A DNA stretch of 38,330 bases from Candidatus Cacconaster merdequi (GTDB lineage: Bacteria > Bacteroidota > Bacteroidia > Bacteroidales > UBA932), in the NCBI GenBank assembly GCA_018064345.1, contig JAGHVK010000109.1, positions 1 to 38,330 of the forward strand. Reading direction: 5' to 3'. Positions 15,917-25,318 of this stretch are shown piece by piece. Below the pieces are notes generated by a model that saw only the letters and a list, made by a program, of their open reading frames with translations, was not told the DNA's origin and did not search any database. The stretch's first letter is position 1. The number at the start of each line of letters is the position of its first letter. Both the position numbers and the translations under genes were made by a program.

Positions 15917-16978
15917 ATGAAGAAACAATTGTCAATACTTGCAGCATTCGTTCTGGCATCACTTTCCCTCTTTGCCCGGGAACGGACAATCCCCGATGCA
16001 ATACGTGTTGAAGGAGGCTCGATGCACGTTCAGGGCATCGCTTTCGACAGGGATTCCGGATACCTCTACCTCTCTTTCACAAGCGCTTTCTACAAGACTG
16101 ACCTTGCCGGGAACCTTGTCGGAAGCATAGAGGGACTCAACGGCCATCTCGGAGCCATGACATTCGACTCGGAGAGCCGCAAGGTATATGCCTCCCTGGA
16201 ACTTAAGGACGACTCAATAGGAAGGAACATATCCGAGAAACTTGGTGAAAAGGCCTGGACTCGGGACCAGAGCGCTTTCTACGTGGCCGAAATAGATGTA
16301 GACAAGGTAAAATCCACGGGAATCAGGCAGGAAGATGCCATCACCCTGCACCTGATTCAGGAAGCCGTTGACGACTACAAGGCATCTGTCAGCCTCAATG
16401 ACACCTTGGCAGACCACAGATTCGCCTGTTCAGGGATAGACGGCGTCACCATTGGCCCGGCTTTCGGATCAAAGTCCTGCAATCCGTCTCGAAAATACCT
16501 CTATGTCGCCTATGGCATCTACGGTGATACCCGACGGTCTGACAACGACTACAACATACTGCTCTGCTACCCTATCGACAAGATAGGGAAACTGCACCGC
16601 AAATACTTCATCCACACAGGCAACACCACCTGGGGCGTTCAGAACCTTGCGTATGACCCGTACACAGGGAAGATGTTCCTTGCCGTTTACAAAGGACGCA
16701 AGAGCGAGTTCCCCAACTACGACCTCTTTGCTCTCGACCTCTCTCAGAAACCTTTCAGGGAGCATCTTGAAGGAGTTCCTTACTTCAAGGATAAGGCAAG
16801 GCAACTGCAGGTCAGCGAGGCCTGGCATTTCAAGTGGGGCAGCACAGGTCTGTGTCCTCTCGGCGACGGATATTTCTTCATCAGCGAGAATGGCAGCGAG
16901 AACGGCAGCCAGTACTGCAAGGCCACACTGTACCGGTGGACCGGGGATTCCGACAAGCCTTTCACCGTCATTCAGTGA
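15917..16978 (+). CDS. Secreted beta-propeller-like protein of unknown function
   Basis: 353 residues with a Sec signal (MKKQLSILAAFVLASLSLFA). The body has repeated beta-hairpin motifs of the propeller type: GIAFDRDSGYLYLSF, AMTFDSESRKVYASLE, SRKYLYVAYG, NLAYDPYTGKMFLAVY and CPLGDGYFFISENG, spaced roughly 40-70 residues apart. No catalytic signature is recognised. It follows the G1P dehydrogenase by 10 bp, so it shares the operon, but the link is unclear. The last 11 bp overlap the convergent lipoprotein gene 16968-19301. It may bind a ligand in the periplasm; this is fold-based guesswork. Confidence 0.75.
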   Translation: MKKQLSILAAFVLASLSLFARERTIPDAIRVEGGSMHVQGIAFDRDSGYLYLSFTSAFYKTDLAGNLVGSIEGLNGHLGAMTFDSESRKVYASLELKDDSIGRNISEKLGEKAWTRDQSAFYVAEIDVDKVKSTGIRQEDAITLHLIQEAVDDYKASVSLNDTLADHRFACSGIDGVTIGPAFGSKSCNPSRKYLYVAYGIYGDTRRSDNDYNILLCYPIDKIGKLHRKYFIHTGNTTWGVQNLAYDPYTGKMFLAVYKGRKSEFPNYDLFALDLSQKPFREHLEGVPYFKDKARQLQVSEAWHFKWGSTGLCPLGDGYFFISENGSENGSQYCKATLYRWTGDSDKPFTVIQ

Positions 16979-19301
16979 CAACGCTCCACCCTGACGGGAT
17001 TCCGTTAGTGCCCGTTACATTCCAGGTTGCGGAGGCGTTCTTCGTGAAAGTTCCGTTTGAAGCCACGCCTTTGACCCATCCTTTGGTGTATGTGTCCGAC
17101 GGCGTGGTCGTGAACATAGCCTTTATGCTGCTTAAGGACGGACAGGAATCGAACATAGACTGGTAGCAGGATTTCACAAGCGTCTTTGCCGGCAGTACAG
17201 GGGCCGCCTTGAGTTGGCGGCAACCTTTGAACATACTGCTGTAGCAGGAGTTGGCAAGAGTCGTAGCAGGCAGTTCAGGAGCCGAGGCAAGAGAAGAGCA
17301 TCCATAGAACATATATTGATAGCAACAGCTTCCCAGTTGCGTAGCAGGAAGTTCTGGAGCCTCCCTGAGCGAAGAGCATCCGTAGAACATCTTGTTGTAG
17401 CAGTATGAAACAGCCACGGTGGCAGGCAGTTCAGGCGATTTCTCGATTGGCGTGTTGCCGAACATGCATTGATAGCAATACGGTGCAAGTGACGTGGCCG
17501 GCAGCTCCGGGGGCAGGACCAGACCACTGCTGTTGAACATATCGGTATAGCAATAGTCCGCCAAAGTCAATGCAGGCAGTTCAGGAGATTCAGTCAAGGA
17601 TGAACAGCCGAAGAACATTGACATATAACATTCATCAGCCAGGACGGTTGCAGGCAGTTCAGGAGCCTTGACCAGCGACACACAACAATTGAACATATTG
17701 CTGTAACAGCCTTCCTCAAGCTCGGTTGCCGGCAACTCCGGGGCCGCAACGATGGCATCGCACTCATAGAAAAGGAAGTAAAAGCAATATGGGCTCAACT
17801 TGACATTGATGTCAGACCAATCCAGAAGGCTCATTATGTCACCACCCATTATTATATTTTCCCCGACAATATTGAAAAAGGAATCTTCATCGCAGCCGGA
17901 AAGTCTCTCATTCCCCTCACCCCTGAGATATAGAGGAATACCGTTTCCAAACCGGATATAGTCCAAATCCCAGTCTGTCCAAGTCTCCCCATCGTAGGAA
18001 TATTGAAGGAGTGGCGGTTCTTCAAGATTATTCATAAATGCAATTTCAGCATCTCCTTCGGACATAAGACTGACAGGCTCCGGAATCCTTGTGTAATTGA
18101 CGGAGAAACGGTTGCTGTCATAGACCGTGAAAGGGATTCCGGAGTGCCGGTACAGATAGCCGAGTTCTGCCGAGGCCGAACCGTCCGATATGTAGAATGT
18201 CACCACAACGGCCCCCGATACGGTGTAGTCGTGTGAAGGAGTGACGGTTCCACCGCTTATTTTCTCCATCTTCCCGTCGCCCCAGTCGATGACAAGGTCA
18301 CATCCGGCAGAAAGAGTGATGGGAGGAAGAGAAACCGTTCCGGAGGCGTTGTCTATTCTCATCGAAGCGGCTTTCCCCGCCATATATTGTGTAAAAGTAT
18401 CTGTCCATTCATTCACAGCAATGCTCCATACAATTCTGTCGAGACCGTTAGCGGGAAGATTCAGAACTATGCTGTGCCTCACACCTTCGGAGAGTTCCAC
18501 AACTATCCCGCCTTCATAGCTTCCTACCGTCACTCCATCCTTCAGGCAATTCCAGGATACTGCGACATTGACCATTCCGGGAAGATACGTAGCGGTCTCC
18601 CCTGCCGCGGAAGGTGAGTCACTCGGGACAGCCGATGGCTCACAGAGCAGTTCCCTGCCTTTGAGAGTTCCGGCCTCCCATTGTCCTGAAAGGAAACTGT
18701 AGTTTCCTGATTCGGGAGACGACACCACGACACTCGTCAATTCATAGTCTACCGTCGGGTCAATGCCTTTGCAAAAGATGCTCATCTGTGAAAGTATATG
18801 CTTGAAAGTCAATGCTACAGGGGTATGTTCAGCATCCATCCCATACATTTCTGACGCAATAAGGTCGGTGCTTCCATCCTGAACATATTCTACCACTGCC
18901 TGACCACCTGCAAGAGACACGTCAAACGAAGGAGGAGATACGGCAAAGATATCGAGAGTCTGTCCGTATGGGAAATAATGTACGGATTCCGTTTCGTACA
19001 AACCTTCTCCGGAATACCTTGCGATGTCGGAGAAAAAGAGCGCTGAAGTGCCGCTGACCATTGCCGCGACATTGAATCCTCCGTTCTCCAATGTAGCGGC
19101 ATCGCTCTCCACGACTGCCCTCGAAGGGAGAGTTCCTCTGATACCCCTCACACCGAAAGTAATTGGTACACGAGACCTTGTACCCGTCAGTTCCTGTCTG
19201 CTGCAGGATGCCGCAAATACCAATAATACCACAGCCAGCGAGACTGCCGGCAAGGCTGTCCCACGCAAAGGCAACTTCCACGAATTCTTTTGTTCTGCCA
19301 T
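16968..19301 (-). CDS. Fimbrillin-like lipoprotein with BspA-type C-terminal repeats
   Basis: 777 residues. A long charged N-region leads to a hydrophobic segment and lipobox FAASC (Cys33). Residues 45-320 resemble the Mfa-like/fimbrillin fold (ESVHYFPYGQTLDIFAVSPPS, ALTFKHILSQMSIF). Residues about 320-520 form a beta-rich middle part beginning with a small domain (DLVIDWGDGKMEKISGG, SHDYTVSG). Residues 521-726 hold eight tandem repeats with consensus PELPATxLxxxCYxxMFxGCSSLxxA, followed by a tail ending NGIPSGWSVV, common in this repeat class. Homologues are cell-surface proteins thought to act in adhesion. It is monocistronic with its own promoter and convergent with the propeller gene, overlapping it by 11 bp. 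Confidence 0.82.
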   Translation of the reverse strand: MAEQKNSWKLPLRGTALPAVSLAVVLLVFAASCSRQELTGTRSRVPITFGVRGIRGTLPSRAVVESDAATLENGGFNVAAMVSGTSALFFSDIARYSGEGLYETESVHYFPYGQTLDIFAVSPPSFDVSLAGGQAVVEYVQDGSTDLIASEMYGMDAEHTPVALTFKHILSQMSIFCKGIDPTVDYELTSVVVSSPESGNYSFLSGQWEAGTLKGRELLCEPSAVPSDSPSAAGETATYLPGMVNVAVSWNCLKDGVTVGSYEGGIVVELSEGVRHSIVLNLPANGLDRIVWSIAVNEWTDTFTQYMAGKAASMRIDNASGTVSLPPITLSAGCDLVIDWGDGKMEKISGGTVTPSHDYTVSGAVVVTFYISDGSASAELGYLYRHSGIPFTVYDSNRFSVNYTRIPEPVSLMSEGDAEIAFMNNLEEPPLLQYSYDGETWTDWDLDYIRFGNGIPLYLRGEGNERLSGCDEDSFFNIVGENIIMGGDIMSLLDWSDINVKLSPYCFYFLFYECDAIVAAPELPATELEEGCYSNMFNCCVSLVKAPELPATVLADECYMSMFFGCSSLTESPELPALTLADYCYTDMFNSSGLVLPPELPATSLAPYCYQCMFGNTPIEKSPELPATVAVSYCYNKMFYGCSSLREAPELPATQLGSCCYQYMFYGCSSLASAPELPATTLANSCYSSMFKGCRQLKAAPVLPAKTLVKSCYQSMFDSCPSLSSIKAMFTTTPSDTYTKGWVKGVASNGTFTKNASATWNVTGTNGIPSGWSVVTE
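17124..17741 (-). repeat. Eight tandem 25-26-residue repeats within the lipoprotein
   Basis: Coding repeats of about 78 bp, residues 521-726 of the lipoprotein. Each begins PELPA (PVLPA in the eighth) and carries CY-x2-MF nine to ten residues later. Repeats three and four are 25 residues and lack the GCSSL segment. DNA copies differ enough that recent slippage is not obvious. Confidence 0.88.
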
Positions 19302-19315
19302 ATCATTTAAGTTTT

Positions 19316-19327
19316 AGAACCTGTTCT
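19316..19327. promoter_or_regulatory. Palindrome AGAACCTGTTCT in the lipoprotein leader
   Basis: Perfect 5-bp arms around CT, 15-26 bp upstream of the lipoprotein ATG at 19301 and just downstream of its predicted start point. An identical 12-mer sits before the PqqD-like gene (33745-33756). Possible operator; the protein is unknown. Confidence 0.35.
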
Positions 19328-19336
19328 TATTGGCAG

Positions 19337-19368
19337 CAAAAGTATCGGATCGGTCTCCGGAATACAAC
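19337..19368 (-). promoter_or_regulatory. Predicted promoter of the repeat lipoprotein
   Basis: Minus strand: GTTG (19365-19368, one mismatch to TTTG), 20-nt spacer, then a perfect -7 element TACTTTTG (19337-19344). The leader would be about 30 nt. The remaining gap to addA (19369-19559) holds no gene that I can see; a 13-nt palindrome TGCATCAGATGCA lies at 19405-19417. Confidence 0.55.
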
Positions 19369-19559
19369 AATAATACATAATCGGGGCTTCTACCCTTTTC
19401 AGAGTGCATCAGATGCAGTATCAAGGACAGATATATTGAAAAAGCGCATCAATACGCACAAAAGGAGCCCGGTGCAGGGAGAAAATACAAGAAAGATGCA
19501 GTTTTCCTGAAAAAGAGCAAATCCTTGCCGCGTGCTGCAGGCAGCAGGTTATACTATGG

Positions 19560-22475
19560 TTATACCATTTCCACCATTCGGCTGTCAACATACCAGAGGT
19601 AGCCGGTGACATCGGAGAATCCCATACGACGGATAAGGTCGCAGTACGACTTTACCTGTCCCCTGTACGACTTTCTCTTCTCCCCGAACTTGTAATCGAT
19701 GATTACCGCCTTGCCTTTTGAACGATCGAGCAGTACCCTGTCGGGGCGTTGCATGTTCCCGTCAGAATCGACGATGGAATTTTCGTTCAGGGACTCGTAT
19801 GTACCGTCAAACCACTCCGCAGGAACATCGTTGAATCTTTCCGAAAGATAGGCGAAGGTTTGAGGGTCTGATGCACAAGCGGATTCCAGTTCACTGACAC
19901 GGTTCACACGTGCCAGGATGTCGTGAAGCTCGATGCCTCTCAGACGGACATCGGTCTTCTGGTCAAAATAGTCGGCTGAACGAAGCGACAGAGCAAGCCT
20001 GCCATCAAGCGGTACTGATACGTATCCGCTCATTTTCAAATCGTTCCCATTTTCGGAAACAGTATCGAAAGGCTCGATTACGCCAAATTCCACGCATCCA
20101 TCCTCGTCAAGGGAGTCGGATAAACGGCTGAAGAGGTAGGCGGCAAATGAATTGATATTGTATTTGTCCTTTGATGCCGGAGCCGGTGAATAGACCACGA
20201 GCTGGCTCTTGGCACGAGTCAGGGCGACGTATGCTGTATTTATACAGTCGATATATCCGTAAAGTACCTCCTCTTTGTACTGTGCAGAGAAGATTGTGGA
20301 TTCAAGTTCCTTGACAGCTTTCAGCGGCACAAGGCCCAGCGGAGCGAAAATCCCTGATGTACTGCACCATATAGTCGGAATCAAAGACCCGCTCTTGACG
20401 AATTTCTCTTCCAGGAACGGAACAATCACCACTTCAAGGCTGAGGCCTTTCGATTTGTGGACCGTCATCACCCTGACGGCATCCTGTCCGGATGGGGCAC
20501 AGATGCTCTTCCGGCAACCTGTCTCGTTCCACCATTTCACGAAACCGCTCAACGATGAGCCGTACTTTTCCTGGTAACTGATGACCGAATCCATAAAGGC
20601 CATAACAAAAGGTACTTGATCTTCAGTCACTTCAAAGAAGCCGCCCCGTATTATCTTCTCGCAGGTATCGTAGAGGGAGCCTGTTATCGCAAAACCGTCC
20701 AGTGCATCGAGGCAGTCCTCTACAAGCAGCTTGTTCACAGGAACTTGAGGGGATGAAAGGTAATTGAGGACAGCCACCATCTTAGATGTACAGGCAGATG
20801 CCCCTATCAACAGAGAATCCTCCGTAACGACTCCTATGCCCTTATCTATCAAGAAGTCAGCAACACGAGCCCCTTCACTGTTCCTGCGGACCAGGACGGT
20901 GATTGAACCGTACGGATAACCCTTGGCGTGGAACTCCTGAATATCGGAATACATCCTGCCAAGCGATTCCTCCATCCAGTCATCAGCACTGTCGATGAAA
21001 CCGACCTTCACCCGTCCTCCGGGACAGCTTTCGTGCTGCTTCGGCAGACTTTGGATGCAGTTGTCATATATTCTGCCGACAGCCCCGCCAATCCCGGCGT
21101 TTTCGTTCGAGAGGCTTTTCCCTATGGATGAAAAGATGGAGTTATTGAATTCGACTATATTTGAAAGGCTTCTCCAGTTGTCGTCAAGTGACTCGCTGTC
21201 ATCTACATACTCTTCTCCAAGGTCTCGCTTTGCATATTCGCTGATCAACCTCCAGTCAGAGCCTCTCCATCTGTAAATGCTCTGTTTTATGTCGCCCACA
21301 ATCAGATTCCTGAAGCCCTGCGAACGGCTTTCAATGAACAGGGGCTTGAAATTGCGCCATTGGAGAATGGAGGTATCCTGCGACTCGTCAAGAAGCAGAT
21401 GCTCGTATCTCGCCCCGATTTTCTCATAGACGAACGGTGTATCGTTGCCGTCAATTATCCTGCTGAGAAGGTCGGTAGTCTGCGAGAGCAGCACGGTGTT
21501 GTTCTCTGCAAGATATTCGTTGATATTTCTGAAAATGTCCGAATATATTCCAAGAAGATACAGATTGTTGCCGATGACTGAGGCACTGCAGTACCTCTCA
21601 TACCCTTTCTGAAAGATATCTATTCCGCGGGAGACTGCATCCATCAGGCCGGGAACGCGGTTCGAGGCAAGGCTTTCCTCAAACTTCTCATACGCAGCAG
21701 GGGCTTTCATTTCTCCTTTCTCCCATTTTTCAAAGACTGTGAAAGGGCTGCGGCTCTTGCCTTTGAAAGATTTGAAATCAAGTCCCGCTCCTTCACAGGC
21801 CTTACGGCACTCTTTCGCAACGTCACGTAATGAAGACTTGAAGCTGCTTGTAATACTCTTCATCTCTGAGGAGAAAACCCGTATCGCCTGCCTGTCATTG
21901 ACCATAGCCGGATTCTCCTGAATCTTCAACTTGAAATCCTCACGGAAAAAGAGTTTTGACATATCGTACAGCAGGCCGGTGATGTTCCAGCCTTTACCGT
22001 TCTCTATCTGATGCAGGCTGAACTCCTTGAGCCATTCAAGAAGGTCATTGTTCTGCGGCTCCTCCAAAGAGTCGAGCATACGGTCCACGGCCTGACTGAT
22101 GACACTGTCCATATCAAGTTCCACCTTGTAGGAAGCATATTGCCCTATTTCCCGGGCAAATGCACGCATCACTGTCTGGAAGAAACGGTCAATGGTGCTT
22201 ATGGAAAAACCTGAGTAGTCGTGGAGAATCGCAGTCAGACGACTTTTCGCCTTGTCGTGGCGAGGGTCGCCGTTATCGGACGCAATCTTGTAAAGTTCCT
22301 GAAGAACACGCGATTTCATCTCATCCGTAGCTTTGTTGGTGAAGGTTACGGCAAGAATGTGGCGGTAACTGTTTTCATCACCCGAAAGCAGCAGGTCTAT
22401 GTACTGCTGTGTAAGATAATGAGTTTTCCCCGCTCCGGCAGACGCTCTTATGAGTTTGATGCACTTCTCTTCCAT
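19560..22475 (-). CDS. addA: AddA-like helicase-nuclease (UvrD family)
   Basis: 971 residues. UvrD/Rep-type motifs in order: Walker A RASAGAGKTHYL (10-21), motif Ia AVTFTNKATDEMKSR, motif II LLLDESQDTS, motif III GDIKQSIYRWRGSD, motif V VMTVHKSKGLSLEVV, motif VI YVALTRAKSQLVVYS. The C-terminal PD-(D/E)XK nuclease has Asp912 (RPDRVL), Asp927 and Lys929 (IIDYKFG) and the QVKSY motif (940-944). With AddB it would resect double-strand breaks and help load RecA. It is shorter than Bacillus AddA (about 1230), as is usual in Bacteroidota. It starts 8 bp after addB and is the last gene of the pgi-addB-addA unit. Confidence 0.9.
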   Translation of the reverse strand: MEEKCIKLIRASAGAGKTHYLTQQYIDLLLSGDENSYRHILAVTFTNKATDEMKSRVLQELYKIASDNGDPRHDKAKSRLTAILHDYSGFSISTIDRFFQTVMRAFAREIGQYASYKVELDMDSVISQAVDRMLDSLEEPQNNDLLEWLKEFSLHQIENGKGWNITGLLYDMSKLFFREDFKLKIQENPAMVNDRQAIRVFSSEMKSITSSFKSSLRDVAKECRKACEGAGLDFKSFKGKSRSPFTVFEKWEKGEMKAPAAYEKFEESLASNRVPGLMDAVSRGIDIFQKGYERYCSASVIGNNLYLLGIYSDIFRNINEYLAENNTVLLSQTTDLLSRIIDGNDTPFVYEKIGARYEHLLLDESQDTSILQWRNFKPLFIESRSQGFRNLIVGDIKQSIYRWRGSDWRLISEYAKRDLGEEYVDDSESLDDNWRSLSNIVEFNNSIFSSIGKSLSNENAGIGGAVGRIYDNCIQSLPKQHESCPGGRVKVGFIDSADDWMEESLGRMYSDIQEFHAKGYPYGSITVLVRRNSEGARVADFLIDKGIGVVTEDSLLIGASACTSKMVAVLNYLSSPQVPVNKLLVEDCLDALDGFAITGSLYDTCEKIIRGGFFEVTEDQVPFVMAFMDSVISYQEKYGSSLSGFVKWWNETGCRKSICAPSGQDAVRVMTVHKSKGLSLEVVIVPFLEEKFVKSGSLIPTIWCSTSGIFAPLGLVPLKAVKELESTIFSAQYKEEVLYGYIDCINTAYVALTRAKSQLVVYSPAPASKDKYNINSFAAYLFSRLSDSLDEDGCVEFGVIEPFDTVSENGNDLKMSGYVSVPLDGRLALSLRSADYFDQKTDVRLRGIELHDILARVNRVSELESACASDPQTFAYLSERFNDVPAEWFDGTYESLNENSIVDSDGNMQRPDRVLLDRSKGKAVIIDYKFGEKRKSYRGQVKSYCDLIRRMGFSDVTGYLWYVDSRMVEMV

Positions 22476-22483
22476 ATCTTATC

Positions 22484-25315
22484 TCATCGTCCGCAAAGTT
22501 TCTTGAACTCACAATACTCGCAAACCTTGCCGTTGGTGCTTCTTCCGACGAAAGGCCTGTCCGGGTCGAAGATTTCATCGACAAGTGGGTGAAGTCTTTT
22601 CCTGTAAAGGTCAAGTTTCTCTTTTTCAATGGTATGCGATTCCGGAACGCCGTCAAATATGGTCCGCAGAGGATATATGCACTGGTCATATCCGGAAAAT
22701 CCCGGAAAATCGTTTCCGTCAGTCAGAAGCAAGGCGTAGAAATAAAGCTGGAACGCTACGCCCGGCCTCTTGTCCTGAGGAAGGTCAAAGATATTGTCCA
22801 CGTTGCAGCAGTCATCCTTTCCCTTGACGCTGCCAGTCTTGTAGTCCACCACTCTGACTACGGTGGAATCTTGCGTGTCAAGCCTGTCAATGAAGCCGAA
22901 AAGACGGATGCTTCGCCCGAGCGTTGAAGGGACATATCTTGCGGAAGCAATCTTCTCCGTACCCACAAGCACGAAAGGAGCTGTTGCGGCGTCCGTCTCA
23001 AGAGTCCGGTCAATGTATTTCACAATCACGTCACGAAGGATAAGGTTACGCCCGGTAACCTCTTCTATCCCTGCATCTTCCCGGAAGGACTCCGAGACCA
23101 GGCGTTCAATCTCACTCTTTCGCTTCCGCAGAAGAATGATTTCATCCTTGCTCACCTGCCTGCCTGTGAAAGGCTCGTAAATCAGATGCATCGCCTTATG
23201 GAAGATTGTTCCGAAAAGGCCCGCATCAAGCTCCTCCACGACCTCTTTCTCCTCCTCCAAACCTTTGACGTAGCGATAGTAGAAATGTAGAGGGCAGTCA
23301 ATGTAAGTATTGAGAGATGAGGCGGAAAGAACGCCTTTCCCATCAACGAACAGATCTGTCAGCTCCTTCATCACGGCAGGGCTCTTCTCAACCATACGCT
23401 CAGAAAAGACTACATTTTCGGAAGAGAGGGAGTATGAGACGGACTGCTCGATGAGAGGTACTTCGTAATGGTATTTCAACTGCTTGATGTAGCGGCTCTC
23501 CTCTCCGCTCTGCAGCCCTTCGGTGCGGGAATCGTATATCAGAAAGACGTTTTTTGCCCGGCAGATGCTTCTGTAGAAGTAATATGCGGCAAGAGCATCC
23601 TGATACTCGTACGTAGGCATTCCGAACCCTATTCTCAAGTTGTATGGGATGAAGGACGCACTCACCGACTTTGACGGAAACACACCTTCCGAAACCGAAA
23701 GCATTATCACATTGTCGAAATCGAGGGCTCTTGTTTCAAGAGGGCCCATTATCTGGAGACCACCGAGCGGCTCACCGTTGTACGGAATGGAAATGAGGGC
23801 TATGTATTTGCTGAGAAGGCGGAAATAGGTGCGCCTTTCCATCTTCATAAAGTCTATGTCGATTGCAGAGAGAGAAGTGACAGCCTTGCGGAAATTGTAG
23901 AGAAACTCGCGGTCCACATCACTCTGGCCCTGCTGGACGATGTCAATCACATCAGTGAGATACTGAGGCATATCCTCGGTCCGTTCAATGCAGCGGAATA
24001 CAGTCCGATAAAGTTCCGAAACGGACGACAGCACCTCTTCATCCACGAATATACGGTTTGCATCGACTATGGAACGTTTCAATCCATCCCCTTTCCCGTC
24101 ACCGCAAAGCGGATTGTTGAAATACGGATGTTCCAGAAGCTCAGTCACGTCGCGGTGATAGAAACAGTTCCTGCCCTTCTTCTCCCTGACATTGTTCTGG
24201 AGTCTTTCAAGCAAATTGAAGAATCCGGACACATTGCTGGCGGACAGCGAGTAACCCATTGTCACGTTCACCTTCTCCACGCACTTTGGAATGGCATTCA
24301 GCATCGGGAAGAGCAGACCTTCGTCAGGAAGCACCACCGCCGTCCCGACAAGGTCACTTTCATCTTCACTTCCTGCCAGGTCTTCTATTATCCTGCCTGC
24401 TATCCTCGTCTGGCCGACTGCGGAAGGACAGCTGATTACCTCGAAACGCTGCCGGAAATCATCGGGTACGGGGGAAAGTGCGTGCTTCGAAGGATACTTC
24501 CGGATATTCTCCCTTATGAAGAGCCCCGCCTTGTTGTCGGGGTCAGTCACCATCCTTCCTGTGAAATCCCAATAGAAGTCCCCGAATCCCTCCCTGCCGA
24601 TTGCAGTAAGAAGAGCTTTCTCACATTCGTTCAGCGCATTGAGGCCCACAAAAACAACTTCCTTGTACTTTTGTTTCAGGGCAGAAAGGTTCATGTTCTC
24701 GGCCACATCCCTGTATATCATTCCTTCGTAGCCCTCACCACGTTCCCTGAGCCTGAGGCGGAACTCCTCGTAAAGAGGAAGCAGTATGTCCCACGTCTGG
24801 GAAAAGAGGCGCTTCTTGTCGTCAGCAGCCATACTGTGCGGTACGTCAGGATTGAAATTGCGGCAGAATTCCGCCACTGCCTCCCTCTGTGTCGGGGAAA
24901 GAAAATCGTAACTGACACTCAAATCGCGCAGGTCCTTGACGTTTCTCAGGAGTTTGTCGGCAGGGACCATATACTTGTCGATGTCATCGAAATCCCCGAG
25001 AAGGATATCCCCCCAGAAAAGAAAAGAATCAAGACTCTCCGGCTGCTCTCCTTCACGGCGGGGCATCAGTTTCACATATATGTCGTACAGCACGCCGAGT
25101 GCGGCAATCTTGTCAATCGGGCGCAGGTCCGGAGATAGTTCCCCGAAAAGTTCGTTGATTGTAAGAAGACGCGGTGAAAAGATGGGACGACCGGCAGAAA
25201 TGCCGAGATAACGCTGAAAAAAAATCGAAGAGCGCCTGTTGGGGAAGACAAAGCAGAGGTCGGATATGTCATCCCTGAGCGCAAACAGGGAAGCAACCTC
25301 TTCAAGGAAACGCAT
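22484..25315 (-). CDS. addB: AddB-like nuclease with iron-sulfur cluster motif
   Basis: 943 residues. The N-terminal half has a degenerate UvrD-like fold: the position of Walker A reads CFVFPNRRSSIFFQRYL, with no GKT, so ATP-dependent translocation must come from AddA. The nuclease domain (about 665-943) has Asp810 (GFIDRLD), Asp824 and Lys826 (VVDYKTG). Four cysteines, Cys674 (YIDCPLHFYY) and Cys932, Cys935, Cys941 (CEYCEFKKLC), bracket it as in the 4Fe-4S nuclease domain of AddB. The start is 3 bp after the pgi stop, so the two are translated from one message. Partner of the addA product. Confidence 0.9.
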   Translation of the reverse strand: MRFLEEVASLFALRDDISDLCFVFPNRRSSIFFQRYLGISAGRPIFSPRLLTINELFGELSPDLRPIDKIAALGVLYDIYVKLMPRREGEQPESLDSFLFWGDILLGDFDDIDKYMVPADKLLRNVKDLRDLSVSYDFLSPTQREAVAEFCRNFNPDVPHSMAADDKKRLFSQTWDILLPLYEEFRLRLRERGEGYEGMIYRDVAENMNLSALKQKYKEVVFVGLNALNECEKALLTAIGREGFGDFYWDFTGRMVTDPDNKAGLFIRENIRKYPSKHALSPVPDDFRQRFEVISCPSAVGQTRIAGRIIEDLAGSEDESDLVGTAVVLPDEGLLFPMLNAIPKCVEKVNVTMGYSLSASNVSGFFNLLERLQNNVREKKGRNCFYHRDVTELLEHPYFNNPLCGDGKGDGLKRSIVDANRIFVDEEVLSSVSELYRTVFRCIERTEDMPQYLTDVIDIVQQGQSDVDREFLYNFRKAVTSLSAIDIDFMKMERRTYFRLLSKYIALISIPYNGEPLGGLQIMGPLETRALDFDNVIMLSVSEGVFPSKSVSASFIPYNLRIGFGMPTYEYQDALAAYYFYRSICRAKNVFLIYDSRTEGLQSGEESRYIKQLKYHYEVPLIEQSVSYSLSSENVVFSERMVEKSPAVMKELTDLFVDGKGVLSASSLNTYIDCPLHFYYRYVKGLEEEKEVVEELDAGLFGTIFHKAMHLIYEPFTGRQVSKDEIILLRKRKSEIERLVSESFREDAGIEEVTGRNLILRDVIVKYIDRTLETDAATAPFVLVGTEKIASARYVPSTLGRSIRLFGFIDRLDTQDSTVVRVVDYKTGSVKGKDDCCNVDNIFDLPQDKRPGVAFQLYFYALLLTDGNDFPGFSGYDQCIYPLRTIFDGVPESHTIEKEKLDLYRKRLHPLVDEIFDPDRPFVGRSTNGKVCEYCEFKKLCGR

Positions 25316-25318
25316 ACC

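Noticed and set aside
17124-17741. CRISPR-like or minisatellite periodicity
   Set aside because: The period is that of in-frame coding repeats, not conserved DNA repeats with unique spacers.
24128-25138. 336-codon plus-strand frame opposite addB
   Set aside because: It lies wholly antisense to a well-supported gene and shows no family motif.
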